From Akebia trifoliata (lineage: Eukaryota > Streptophyta > Magnoliopsida > Ranunculales > Lardizabalaceae), in the NCBI GenBank assembly GCA_017979445.1, contig CM030714.1:45089220-45153219 (forward strand): DNA of 64,000 nucleotides. Reading direction: 5' to 3'. How positions within the stretch are numbered: the stretch's first letter is position 1; the number at the start of each line of letters is the position of its first letter. Both the position numbers and the translations under genes were made by a program. Shown here in pieces: positions 11,395-23,597 of this stretch. The notes beneath the pieces are model-generated. The model was not told the DNA's origin and made no database searches. It saw only the letters and a list, made by a program, of their open reading frames with translations.

Positions 11395-11597
11395 GAGTGC
11401 TGATTTTGTGACTCAACCTGACATAGTAACTCAAAAACTCACTGATGTGGCAGGTGCAAGAACCCGTAGATTTTTCCCTCGGGATACACAACTGCACATG
11501 TTTTATGCGGATGTTGTGTATCCCTAGAGGTTCTTAGGGTACACATCAATTGAGTTTTTGAGTCACCCTGTCAGGTTGAGTTATAAAATCATTACAC
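11395..11597. mobile_element. Foldback MITE, CCTCGGGATACA family, copy 1
   Basis: About 203 bp that fold on themselves. The left arm reads GTGACTCAACCTGACA and the right arm ends with TGTCAGGTTGAGTTA. The core carries CCCTCGGGATACACAACTG. The ends align (GAGTGCTGAT, and GTGTAATGAT on the other strand). The 9-bp flanks match poorly. It starts where homology between the two duplicates ends. Confidence 0.7.
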
Positions 11598-11934
11598 TTA
11601 GTTTTATGGAGAGCCATAGTCTCAACCATCATGCGCTTATCCGTCGTTGTTGGACAGAAAAGGGGAAAAATAAAATAAAAAATGAGAGCTGATATTGGCA
11701 TCCCAACATAGGAAACCTATGTTTTCTGAATATAGATCAGCCATACTTCGTTTGATATTTGAAGAGTCCAATTTTAAAAAGTTCATGGAACGTAAATGTT
11801 TGCAGCCCACTTATTGATGGATCTAGATATCTCTTTGTGATTCACAAGAATTATTTTCACCATTTTACAACCCATTTTCATAACATTTGCCCATTGACGT
11901 ACAGATGCACATCATATACCAATGTTTTTGTCTT

Positions 11935-12160
11935 ATATGAGTTAAAAGTTTCATAATGGGCTGATTTTGTGAGGATGATCTCTATGTTGAGGAGATCTTC
12001 CTCACCAAAAACCAATCCAATCCAAAACTTCTAACCCTATCAAAACAAGTTGAAAAATTGTATATCATTCATTTTTTTAAACCACTTTTGAAGGGGTTAG
12101 AAGTTTCAAAATGATAGAGATCAACTCATTTTGAAACTTCTAACCCATGGCTATGGCATG
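11935..12160. mobile_element. Foldback repeat related to the nested element at 8020
   Basis: Contains the GTGAGGATGATCTCTATG stem and inverted GTTAGAAGTTTCAAAATG / CATTTTGAAACTTCTAAC arms. Termini are not defined. Confidence 0.5.
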
Positions 12161-12259
12161 GGTGCCCTAGCTAAACTTCTAGGCGCATGTAACACGCGCC
12201 TTACTTAATAGATTTTGTGGGAGGGCTTTCTTTCTAAATAGTCCCTCAACCCCATCTTC

Positions 12260-12472
12260 CTTTATAATAATTTTTATCGTTAATAATGATTTTTTGATGC
12301 CCCCCTTTAACATACACCCTGATAATAGAATCGTAAATCACTTTCCTTGGGATATGCATAATCATAAATACTTTTCTTGTGTATCCCAAGGCAAATTATC
12401 TACGATTTTGTGATGGGGGCATAGCGGGGTGTATGTCACATAGCGCGTTAGATTATCACTACTCTTTTACAA
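12260..12472. mobile_element. Foldback MITE of the same family, diverged copy
   Basis: Inverted arms CATACACCCTGATAAT / GGGGTGTATG and a core CTTGGGATATGCA / TGTATCCCAAGG. The right end GATTATCACTACTC matches the family terminus; the left end is unclear. Confidence 0.55.
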
Positions 12473-12571
12473 TTCTTAAACTATACTTGAGCATCAAATT
12501 CGATATTAGGGTTTTCACATTGAGATCGACACTCAAGTATCCAAGCAAGTTAATTTCTAGAATTTTTTCTT

Positions 12572-12786
12572 GAAGCGTGATAATTTGAGTACCCCGTGTG
12601 GCACACTCAATCGACTCTCCTGACATGACAAGTTTGAGAACCGTAGATCTACACCCCTCGGGATACAAAACTGCACTTTCCCATAAAAAGTGTATCCCGA
12701 GGCATACAGATCTATGATTCCCTAACTTGTCATATCAACAGAGTCGATTGAGTTTGCCACGTGAGGTTGTCAGATTGTCATGACTC
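12572..12786. mobile_element. Foldback MITE, CCTCGGGATACA family, copy 2
   Basis: A 215-bp element. Terminal repeats align base for base in length (GAAGCGTGATAAT, and GAGTCATGACAAT on the other strand). Flanking 9-mers TTTTTTCTT (12563-12571) and TATTTTCTT (12787-12795) match at 8 of 9 positions, which fits a Mutator-type target duplication. Core: CCCCTCGGGATACA / TGTATCCCGAGG. Confidence 0.78.
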
Positions 12787-13911
12787 TATTTTCTTTTTTC
12801 AAGTTTTGTTCTTTAAAACAACGTTTTTTTAGTTGTAGAACGAGTTGCCTCGACTCAGTGGACTTTCAGTCTGAGTTTTATAACTGTGCTATAAGTTTAT
12901 GGTCCACATGGTTGACCAAATGACTTAGTGGACTTTCAGTGTATGGTCCACACATATGGTTGACCCACACAACGCTAATAGCGGACCGCCATCCACAGTC
13001 CATGGAAGCCCAACTGTCACTTGTGTGTGGTGCACGAGGACCACCCATACTCCTCGTGCCATATCTAACTTTTATAGAAATTCCAACATTGACCAGGAAG
13101 ATTCATTTTCTCTTTGAGAATGTTTTGTGCAATCTCCTTCCCAGCTGATTTAAATATATTTAATTAACAATCAAAATATTTAATAGTAGGTGATCAGTAA
13201 CAAAAGTTTATTTTATCTAGAGAAAAAAACATTTAAATTCTAAAAAAATTAATTATATTTTAATTTATTTGAGAAAAAATACCAAAAATGATTTATAATT
13301 GTTGAACTGCCAATTCACAAAAATTTGTTGAGGCTTGAAATCTTGACAGTTATGACTCAGATTCGAATGTCATTGAGATGGCCTAGTTACAAATATTGGA
13401 ATCCAAGACGAGTAATTTGGGTTTCGTTTAAGATCTAAAATCTTGCGTATATTTACAAGGCTTACATACTGAAAATAGATATTAGTGAACTACTATAACC
13501 AAAAAATTGTGTAATATGGCAGGTTTAGAGATTGGATTATCATCCTTGGATAATTATATTTGTTTTGCCTAATAAAATAAATAAATAAGAACTCTTTTAA
13601 TCCGTTATAGAACATATCACATATATAAACATGTAGAACAAATCATACTTTTGTGTTCATCTTTTCAGAATTCACCATTAATGGTGGATAAAGTAAAACA
13701 CGGAAACTTCAAAGTAAGCAAACTATCTAGAAAAATAAATGAAGTTGACTATATTTTTCCTTTTTTGCTCTTTATTTTTCTTGTTTTATGCATGTTATGG
13801 TTTGAGAATTGTTACATTTGACTAGTAGATCCTTAGACTGTTTTAAGCTTTGCTCACTTGACGTAGTGTTTGGTTTCTATTATCTTGCTTGGCTACTAAG
13901 TTATTAAAATG
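12787..13911. other. Intergenic
   Basis: A short imperfect repeat with GACTTAGTGGACTTTCAGT units sits at 12855-12965. From about 13300 to 13850 the text resembles 30700-31250. No gene was seen. Confidence 0.5.
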
Positions 13912-14078
13912 AGTCGTGGTAGAGTGACCTCAAGATTAGACCTTATATTGCACATCTTAACGTGAAAGTGAATAAGAATCATAGATGTTTTTTCACTTGT
14001 ATCTCAAGGAAAAACATCTATTGTTCCTGTGCACTTCCACATCAGGGTGTGTGATGTGAGGTCATTTCAGCATTGTTC
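13912..14078. mobile_element. Foldback MITE of the same family, short copy
   Basis: A 167-bp element. Both ends are 19 bases long when aligned and finish in GTGACC / ATGACC. Flanking 9-mers TATTAAAAT (13903-13911) and AATTAAAAT (14079-14087) match at 8 of 9. The core is decayed (TGTATCTCAAGG). Confidence 0.7.
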
Positions 14079-16736
14079 AATTAAAATATGAGTTGTATGA
14101 CACATGAATTTCTCTCGTGAATTCTCAAGCAATGACAATTCACAAGGTTGTCCTTCTTGAAAATCATGACTTCTCTCATTAATTGTATCATGCTATCATA
14201 TAAGAAAATTTTATTGATTTTTCAAAGGAGAATACGTTAGGGTATTTTATAAAAAAAATGAGAGTAAAAAAGGATCAGTTTGATTACACGACAAGGCAAA
14301 TGATTTGCCTAGAAAACTGTTATTTTCTTATGTTTGATAACGAAATTAATTTAAAATGACAGAGAAAATGATTTGTCTTGCACATAGAATTTGTCGTTTA
14401 GAGAGGAAAATCTTTTCTCATTTTCCATGGAATCAAAAGGGATATTGTGGTGTTGGATTATCATTTTATAAAAGGATTTTGTCACGCTTTCGATTTAAGA
14501 TCTAGATTTTTCAAAATCTCAAAGGTGGAGTAAAAGGAAAAAAAATCAAAATCAAGATCTTAAATGTCTAAATACGATATGAATTTCTTCCAAATAATTT
14601 CGACAAAATTTCTCTTAAAAATTAGATTTATGAAAAAATTTTACCTATATAAACATACCTGTATAATCAAAATTCATATATCCAATTGCATTCCAACCAC
14701 CATCTTATGTCGAATATATATCATTTAAAAAAATATATAATTATAATTATAATCCAAAAGTGTATGTACATCAACTACTAATTATAACCCAAAAATGTAC
14801 ATATATCAACTATATATTGCATATCAATCGACAGTTGTCTACATCATAAACCTTAATTATCACTCTCTAGACATATAAATACAAGAATACACAACACATA
14901 TGATATTAATATATAAAAAGAAGTACAAACTAAACAAAATAGTTCTATTAAACTCCAATCTAAGCTCACATATAAAGAAATAGTATTCATCATCCTAATC
15001 TTACGACCCCTTTATATAATGTTCCTCATCAGAAATAGGTATCTCGATAGTTGGGATATTTATAATGTTTTGTTTATAAAATGAGTAATAAAAAAGTTAT
15101 TTAATAATAAACTCACATTTCAAATTAATAGTCCTAACATGATTAATTAAATAAATTAATCTATTATAAATAGTGCAGATTTTTAAATAAGTAAACAAAA
15201 CGAATAAAATTAAAAATATACTAATTATTAATAAAACAATAACGAAACATCTCCATCTAATAATAAAACAAAAGAAACATAAACATGACATAAGAATATC
15301 AGTCATAGTGGTATATTTGATAAGAATGATGAGGTACACAACTGATACAAAAGTCCTGATCTGTATATTTATATTCTAGTACTTAATAGTGTGAAACTTA
15401 CCATTGGTTTTTTATTTTATGGTCGTTCTGATAATTTATCATAATTAGTTGACCGTGTTTTCTAATTCAAGTTGGTCGTTGATCCCTAACGGAGATCAAT
15501 CATTTGACTATTATAAATTGTAAATGATCATTTGACAAATCAGCTTCATTGTACCTCTGTGATATGTATGTGTCATCAATTAATCTAGTATATATAAATC
15601 ATCTTTACATTACAATTTTGTTATTTTTCAATAAATATAATATAAGAAATTTTCGAATAATAGGTATAATAGTATTTTTAAGGGATATCACATACTACAA
15701 AGAGAATATCAAACCTTTATTATTATAAATTAATTGATTGCTTCTGAAATAAGCTACCGATTAATTATATAGATATTCATTACCCTTTTAAGGAATAACA
15801 AAATATATATACATATATATATATATATATATTTTTTGAAATTTATTTAAAATAAATTTGTAAATGTGATAATCTTCCTAAGTATTTTAAAATTATAAAC
15901 ATACAGTAGTATATCGAAAGTAGTAAACATATAGGTACACCGTCCCACGGTTATCATTCTAATTGCATCTTATGCTTTATTACACAGTGTTCAAAAGTGC
16001 TCTAACTTGAAAATTCTTCAACATAAGCACATATAGTCGAGAATCTCATTCTCGATTATAAATAATCGAGATTTTCATTCTCGATTTCAAATTTAAACTT
16101 AAATATTTTATTTTTTTAATAGATTATCACCCAATGAAAATATACTTTCAAAACAGGACGTCTTAACAATTTTTTTTTAAATGAACACTTTTCGAGAATT
16201 ACTATGAAAATTAATTTGTTAAACATATTGATTTTTCGTTACACTCACCCAAATTTATTTATTTTTATTTCACAATATTAAAATATTAGATAAATGATAT
16301 AAAAAAATATTATTCTACAATTTGATTCATGAATTTCAAAATTAAATCATAATAAATTTGAGATTAATTATCAAATTTGAAATAAAATATATTTCATTGA
16401 AAATTATACTATGAATTTGAAATTATAAGTTATCTACTTTCGCAGTTGGGTTTTATTCGATCCTACAGTGTTAAAATGATTTTTCTTATTATTTTCTTTA
16501 CGTTTTGACAAAATAATCTAATTACTAAGTAAATCTTGAAGTCGTGGATATTTTGACATTCAGTGTCAGATCTTAATTGATATATGAAACACATTTAAAT
16601 ATCAATCAAAGATAACGTAAACGAATCCATTATCAAAATCCACTCGTTTCTATTTTTATTTCACTCTCGCGGTATGAATGAACATCAACTTATATTAAAA
16701 TATATAATAATATAATATATTATACTATAATATATA
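14079..16736. other. Intergenic, very AT-rich
   Basis: No gene or element end was recognised. A TA-rich tract lies near 15800-15835 and a TCGAGAATCTCATTCTCGA palindrome near 16019. Confidence 0.55.
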
Positions 16737-16741
16737 ACTAT

Positions 16742-18041
16742 TGATCGATTGTAAAGCTTGCAATAGAGATGCAGAGATTAAAATTAAGAAATGGACTTTG
16801 GGTAAGTCGAATTCGTTCCACAGGGACAATGAGGATTCAAGGATTCATTCGGATAAAAATGCCAAAACAGAATTTAGAAACAAAAACAGATTAGTTTTAA
16901 AAACAAAACAAAGTTGTAGTAGAAACTAAATTGAAATCTAAACAGAAAATAAAGATTGAAATTCTAAGAGAGAGGGATTAGAGAGTTCAATGTAGCCTTT
17001 GCAAACCATCCACAATACAGATTAATTCTAAATCTAACTCAATCCATGTAGCAAGTCATTGATCATGGATCGGAAAGTGGAGCTGTTTAATCAATGAAAG
17101 TAACTAAAAGTTATTCATATAAATCCTATTCTAATTGAGATTGCTTAATCTATATTCTGATTCTTCACAGAGCATAGCCATTCTTGAACTTATCTAAGTA
17201 ATGGCTATCAAAGTTGAATCAGAAATATAAACTAAGAGATCTAATCAAAGAAGAATTTACAGAATATTTAACAAGATAAGTAAGAATAATGAATTTGAAA
17301 CTACATTAAATGGATGGACTTGCTCTGACATTATTGAACTCTCTAAGGAGATTCTAGCCACTCATTGCAAGATTCATAGTTGCAGCAAGAAAAAAAGTAA
17401 ATAAGACAATAGATGAGAAGAAAATCTAAAATAGAAATGCAACTTGATTCCTTTCTTGAGGATCTCTCAAAAGAGTTACAATAGAGCCAATGGTTTATTC
17501 TTGATGTTCTCACTACACTCAAGATCTCACCAAAAGGAAAATTACAGAGAATTAAAGAGAAGAAATCAAAAATTAGAGAAGAAGAGAGCAAGGAGAGGGA
17601 CCCACTCTCTAAAATCAACCCTTCAATTTATAACATTTGTATTCAGGTAATCGGGTCAACTTTTCGAATGATTCGCTTCAAACTACCCATTCAGTTACAA
17701 CCACCGAAGCAATTGGAAGCTTCTGTGAAAATCTCGAGGGCAAATTCCTCGAGGTGACCGCAGCGCGGTCATGCCTAGCCGCGGCGCGGTGACGTGGTGC
17801 CCAAATCGACCGAGATTTTTCTGGAAACTTCCTTTCGGCTTGCATATTGTAACCATAGTTGTTACATCGTTTGTTGGTTTCCGAATGTACCCTTTTTACC
17901 TGAAATTAGTAACAAACTATTGTTAGTCATATTAATTTGGGATTTAATAAAATTTATTATTATTTTAAGGGAACTAGTATTTATACGATGGTAATCTCGG
18001 TGAAATTACGGTCCCAAAGTGAGATTATTGGGACCTTATCA
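16742..18041 (-). repeat. 3' LTR of the Athila element
   Basis: A 1300-bp LTR that pairs with 26204-27481. It keeps an extra GC-rich segment near 17762-17790 with the repeated motif GCGGCGCGGT. Confidence 0.93.
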
Positions 18042-18054
18042 CACCCCCAAACCT
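18042..18054 (-). other. Polypurine tract
   Basis: On the minus strand GGTTTGGGGGTG abuts the 3' LTR. A second copy of this block occurs about 1 kb upstream in element direction, at 19087-19104. Confidence 0.75.
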
Positions 18055-18060
18055 CAATTT

Positions 18061-19389
18061 TGCTAGTCCCGAGCAAAACTTAAATGTAAACAACTCCTCT
18101 TTCGTGAGGTTCCCGACTGCATTTAGCTTATGCAGTAAGCCCTTAAACCCCTAGGTTACCCCTAGTGGACAAGTTTGACTCGTGAGGGTTTGCAATGAAT
18201 ATACCCACAAAATTCTAACATTTTAAAAGATAACAACTTCAAAATTATTGTATATAATGCCATCACACCAATTTTCAAAAATCCAGTCAAAGGTCTATTT
18301 GAGCAAAAATTCTTTTTATTCCTCATTTTCAGAAATATCTTGAGTGTGTGCACAAAATTTTCTGATTGTAACATAAATTTTTCGGAACAAGGTTTCCCTT
18401 CTTAACTACTATAATGTACGGGTCTGCCTAAATTCTAACTCGAAACTGAGCCTCCTGTCTGGGATTGTGAGAAGTATGGATGTTCACTTTAATACCTCTA
18501 AGGGGCTTTATCTGTGATATTCCAGTGTACTCACATTTTTACCATTGACGGCTTTCACCCTACTGAACTATTTTGGTCTCATTGGACTCTTTTTATAATT
18601 TGCCCTTTTTCAGTTCTAACCTTCACATATTTCTACTTTTCTTTTCAACCTTTTTCACGCTTTATCATTTATCTGATATTCTTTTTTGTCAAAAAGCAGG
18701 TAGCCCTTTTCAAGGTACCCAGTCTAATCCTATGGTTGCTGTCTCCAAAAAATATTAACTACAGTTCTGTTTTTCTTCTATTCAGCCAACCAAAGGACAA
18801 GGAGGTCAAAGTTCAGTATTTTCAAGCTTTCCCTCTCATTCTAAACAGCGAAGAAGACAACTCTTAATCCAAAATAACTTTTTCACTACAATCAGAAGTG
18901 GCGTGAATTTTATTTTTCAAAATATCTTGTTTTTGAGGAATAAGAATTTATAAACAAATTGGACATGAGCCTGGTTTAAAAATTCGTATGATGACAGTAC
19001 ATATAAAAATTTTGATAAAGGTATTTTTGAAAAATGTACCGAAAACAATGTAAAATTAATTTTTTTTTTAATTGAAATGTGCTATCCACACCCCCAAACC
19101 TAAATTTAACATTGTCCTCAATGATTAAAGAGTAGAGGTTTAGAGTACACCTAAAAGCGGATGTCATTACGTTGCAAAAGTTGTAGGTACAACCAAAAGA
19201 AGTGTTCCACACAAGGTGTAAAAGTGAAAAGCACATTACACAGGGTGTACAATTGAAAGAAAGTGAGTAAATGCAAAAAAGAATTGAAAAATAAATCCTA
19301 CATGGTCATGCAAAATATGTACAGAAATCAAGGGTTGCCTCCCGAAGTAGCGCTAAGTTTAATGTCTTCAGCCAGACATGGAATTAGAG
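18061..19389 (-). other. Untranslated 3' part of the Athila element
   Basis: No open frame on the element's own strand. It contains the second polypurine-like block at 19087-19104. Athila elements often carry an env-like frame here; none is visible. Confidence 0.6.
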
Positions 19390-19479
19390 CTAATCCTGGT
19401 ACACAAGATTACTCAGAAATGAGTCTTTTTCTGATGAATGAGGGAGAGTATGAAATGACTTCAGCCTTTGGCCATTGAC

Positions 19480-20500
19480 TTAGAAAGTATTTCCATTGGC
19501 TGGGTTGAACACCTCAATATTTCCATGAGGGTGAATATTGTGGATCAAAAATGGTCCAGTCCAACGAGACTTTAATTTCCCTGGAAATAAATGAAGGCGA
19601 GAGTTATACAGGAGCACTTTCTGACCTACGTGGAAAGATTTTCTCTGAATGTGCCTATCATGCCAGATATTCGTTCGATCTTTGTAAAGTTTTGCGCTAT
19701 CGTAAGCATCATTCCTTAATTCTTCCAACTCAGTGAGTTGGAGCTTTCTAAGCTCGCCGGCTTTCGCTAGATCAAAATTTAAATATTTGATTGCCCAATA
19801 AGCTCGATGCTCAAGTTCGACTGGTAAATGACAGGCTCTACCAAAGATTAACCGATAAGGGGACATTCCTATTGGAGTTTTGAACGCTGTTCTGTAAGCC
19901 CACAAGGCATCAGATAATCGTAAGGACCAATCTTTACGAGTCGGATTAACGGTTTTTTCAAGAATGGTTTTGATCTCATGATTAGAAATTTCGACCTGCC
20001 CACTGGTTTGTGGGTGATACGGAGTAGCTACCTTATGAGTGATTGAATATTTGCGCATCAAGCTTTCGAAAACTCGGTTACAAAAATGTTTTCCTCCATC
20101 GCTAATGATAGCACGAGGGGTACCGAATCGAGCAAACACAGTATTTTTGAGAAATTGAACAACAACCTTATGATCATTCGTTCGACAAGCTGTGGCTTCA
20201 ACCCATTTTGACACGTAGTCGACTGCGACTAAAATGTATTGGAATCCGTGTGAAATGGGGAAAGGACCCATGAAGTCAATGCCCCAAACATCGAAGATTT
20301 TGATGATCAAAATTGATTGTTAGGGCATCTCATTTCTTCGACTGATTTTTCCTAGACGTTGACATCTATCACAAGATTTAGCAAAGAGATGAGCGTCACG
20401 AAAGATTGTGGGCCAATAAAAACCACACTGTAGGATTTTAGCTGCTGTTTTCTTTCCTCCAAAATGTCCACCACAAGCGTGATGTGGCAGAACTCGAGAA
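19480..20500 (-). pseudogene. Athila integrase, broken
   Basis: Integrase part of the polyprotein. The zinc-binding HHCC region lies at about 20340-20480 but is split from the RNase H frame by a one-base frameshift near 20480. A TAA at 20320-20322 then interrupts the frame. The catalytic core keeps its three acidic residues: Asp in WGIDFMGPF, Asp in IISDGGKHF and Glu in [10 protein letters not shown]. The C-terminal [12 protein letters not shown] segment follows. The frame ends at a TAA (19480-19482); readable Athila-like text continues beyond it, so that stop is also a lesion. It inserts element cDNA into the genome in active relatives; it is not functional here. Confidence 0.88.
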
Positions 20501-20507
20501 TCCCACT

Positions 20508-23500
20508 CTGTTATCTCTCATCAACACACCGACGAATTATCTGGTCTGGACAGTATTTGAATAAATACGGATCATCCCAGAAGAACCATTTGGCTTGGGC
20601 GAGGAAACGCAGACGATTTTGTTTACTCCAACTGGTGGGAGTTTGACCAGTCACCAGGTAGTTGACAATGTCAGCATACCAAGGTGTGTCAAAAATAGAA
20701 AGTGCCATGATTTGCTCGTCAGGAAAATTTTCAGAAATAGGAAGTGAGTCAGAGAGAGTTTCAACTACTAGCCTAGATAGGTGGTCTGCAACCACATTTT
20801 CGCATCCCTTTTTGTCTCGAATTTTGAGATCAAACTCTTGAAGAAGAAGGATCCATCGTATCAACCTCGCTTTTGCATCCTTCTTGGCAAGAAGGTATTT
20901 CAACGCTGCGTGGTAAGTGAAAATGACTACTTTGGACCCTATAAGATAGGAACGGAATTTATCTAAGACAAAAACTACTGCTAGTAGTTCCTTTTCCGTG
21001 GTGGAATAATTGAGTTGGGCATCATTAAGCGTCTTGCTGGCATATTGGATGACATGGGGGAGTTTGTCAACTCGTTGCCCCAATACAGCACCTATGGCGT
21101 AATCGGATGCATCATACATCACCTCAAATGGGAGATCCCAATTGGGTGGTTGGATAATAGGTGCTGAGGTCAACTCAGTTTTTAGCTTCTCAAAGGCGGA
21201 TAAACAAACGGTAGAAAACTCGAAAGAAATGTCTTTGACTAACAGATTACACAGGGGTTTTGAAATTTATCCGAAGTCTTTGATGAACCTTCTATAAAAC
21301 CCTACGTGCCCTAGGAATGAACGAACTTCTTTCACAGTTCTAGGTGGAGGGAGATTTGCGATGAGATCGACTTTGGCTTTATCTATCTCAATTCCTTTGT
21401 GGGAAATAATGTGTCCTAGAACTATCCCAGAGGTAACCATGAAATGACACTTCTCCCAATTTAGCACGAGGTGCTTCTCTCGACATCTTTTCAAAACTAA
21501 CTTCAAATGATCCAAACAGTCATCAAAACTCGACCCAAATACAGAAAAATCGTCCATGAAGACTTCAAGAAAGTCTTCGACCATATCAGAAAATATACTC
21601 AACATGCACCTTTGAAAGGTGGCAGGAGCATTACATAGCCCAAATGGCATACGTCGATAGGCGAAGGTCCCAAATGGACAGGTAAACGTTGTCTTTTCTT
21701 GGTCTTCAGGAGCAATTGGGATCTGGTTGTATCCCGAATATCGGTCAAGAAAACAGTAATAAGCATGACCGGCTAAACGTTCAAGCATCTGATCGATGAA
21801 TGGAAGAGGGAAGTGATCCTTACGTGTCATCGTATTCAGTTTTCGGTAGTCTATACAAACTCTCCATCCAGTTTGGACTCGAGTAGGTATGAGTTCATTA
21901 TCCTGATTTGTCACAACTGTGACACCCGACTTTTTAGGGACAACCTGAACTGGACTGACCCATTTACTATCCGAGATGGGGTATATAATACCCGCATCTA
22001 AAAGTTTGATGACTTCTTTTCGGACTACCTCTTGTAACACCGAATTGAGTCGCCTCTGTGGTTTTCTCGATGATTTAAAATTTTCCTCAAGATGAATTTG
22101 ATGCATGACCACAGAAGGACTGATGCCTTTGATATCAGCTATGGTCCACCCAATAGCTTCTCGATTTTCGCGCAGAACGTCAAGTAGCCGATTTTCTTGT
22201 GATTTTTCTAAAGTAGGGGAGATAATGACAGGGAAGGTTTCAGTATTACCCAAAAATGCGTATTTCAGCGTATCAGGCAATTGCTTTAACTCAAGCTTTG
22301 GAATTTCTTCCACTATTGGAGATGACGAGAGAGAGGACAGACTCTGAATTTTTGGCTGCCAATCCATCATAGGGACAGATTCAAGAAGAGAGTTCACCTC
22401 CCTGATGGATTTCTTAGTATCGAACTCAAGGCCGAATTGGTCAAAATACTCTTCAAACGGATCCTTGTTCTCCTCTTCTTTAAACATACTACTGACCAGG
22501 GTGTCGATCATGTTGACTTCTTCCAAATCATCCATGTCAGTAGATTGAAACTTATTTTGGAAGACATTCATTTTGACCTTCATGTCCCCAAATGATAGGG
22601 TCATGATACCATTGCGACACTTGATGACTGCATCGGAAGTGGCTAAGAAGGGTCTTCCTAAGATGACTGGAACATGAGAATTTGGGTTAATGACAGGTTC
22701 AGTGTCAAGAACCACGAAGTCGGCAGGAAAGTAGAAATCCTTCACTTTGATAATCACATCCTCTACTATTCCCTTGGGAATCTTCACCGATCTATCTGCT
22801 AGACTCAGAGTGATATCCGTAGGTTTAAGTTCACCTAAACCTAATTGCTGGTAGACTGAGAAAGGAAGAAGATTCACACTAGCCCCAAGATCTAATAGAC
22901 ATTTCTCAATCATCGTTTCTCCAATGTGCACAGAAATTGTAGGACAGCCTGGGTCCTTGAATTTAGGAACAATTGTCTGCTGAACCAGACAGGAAGACTG
23001 GGCTGTCATCATAGCCTCTCTTAGCACAGGAGTTTTTCGCTTCACTGTGGTGAGATCCTTGAGAAACTTGGCATATGAGGGAATTTGACGAATTGCGTCA
23101 AGGAAGAGAATATTTATTTGAACATTCTTGAATACTTCTAAGATTCCTTCCAATTGTTTTCCCTTTTTGTTGTCTAGAGGTCTATGAGGGAACGGAACTT
23201 TGGGAATGATTACTCGACTTTCGAGAGGAGGAGGTGTTTCCTTAGACTGGTCTTCTTTTTCTGTGGAAGGTGCACTAGAGGTTGTTTCTTTGGATAGAAC
23301 CTCCTCAGGCATTTCAACTTTATTGTCCACCAATTTGCCAGATCGTAAGGTGTGGATGGCTTGGACAGAATTAGAGAGACCTGCCTGACTATTGATTTCA
23401 TACTGTCCTCTTGGAACAGTTCCTGCTGGATTAGGCACAGTTTGACTGGGAAACTGGCCTTTGTTTTTCTCTCCTATGGATGAAGCTAACTGACCCATCT

Positions 23501-23597
23501 GAACCTCTAAATTTTTGATTGCTTGCGCAGTGACCTGGTTGGTCTGAGACTGACTCTGGGTAGTTTGGATTTGTTGATGTATGAGTTGCTGTTGTTA
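20508..23597 (-). pseudogene. Athila protease, reverse transcriptase and RNase H, broken
   Basis: One frame continues through this block but is cut by a TAA at 21264-21266, between RT and RNase H, and ends at a TAA at 20508-20510. Protease shows the active-site text LLDLGASVNLLP. RT shows the template-grip region MPFGLCNAPATFQ and the catalytic FMDD. RNase H starts near [15 protein letters not shown] and keeps TEKELLAVV. The usual third acidic position (TDHAAL in relatives) reads TYHAAL here, a loss of a catalytic Asp. A tether rich in Pro and Glu precedes the protease. Confidence 0.9.

Noticed and set aside
15097..15339. Hydrophobic 80-residue minus-strand frame
   Set aside because: Very AT-rich DNA gives Ile/Leu/Phe-rich frames by chance. 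No homologue, signal or second exon seen.
17343..17618. Frames inside the LTRs (17343-17618 and 26804-27079)
   Set aside because: They occur in both LTRs only because the LTRs are copies. No Athila protein is encoded there.
18514..18867. A 117-residue plus-strand frame inside the Athila element
   Set aside because: It runs against the element's coding strand and lies in its untranslated 3' part. Phe/Ser-rich without a motif.
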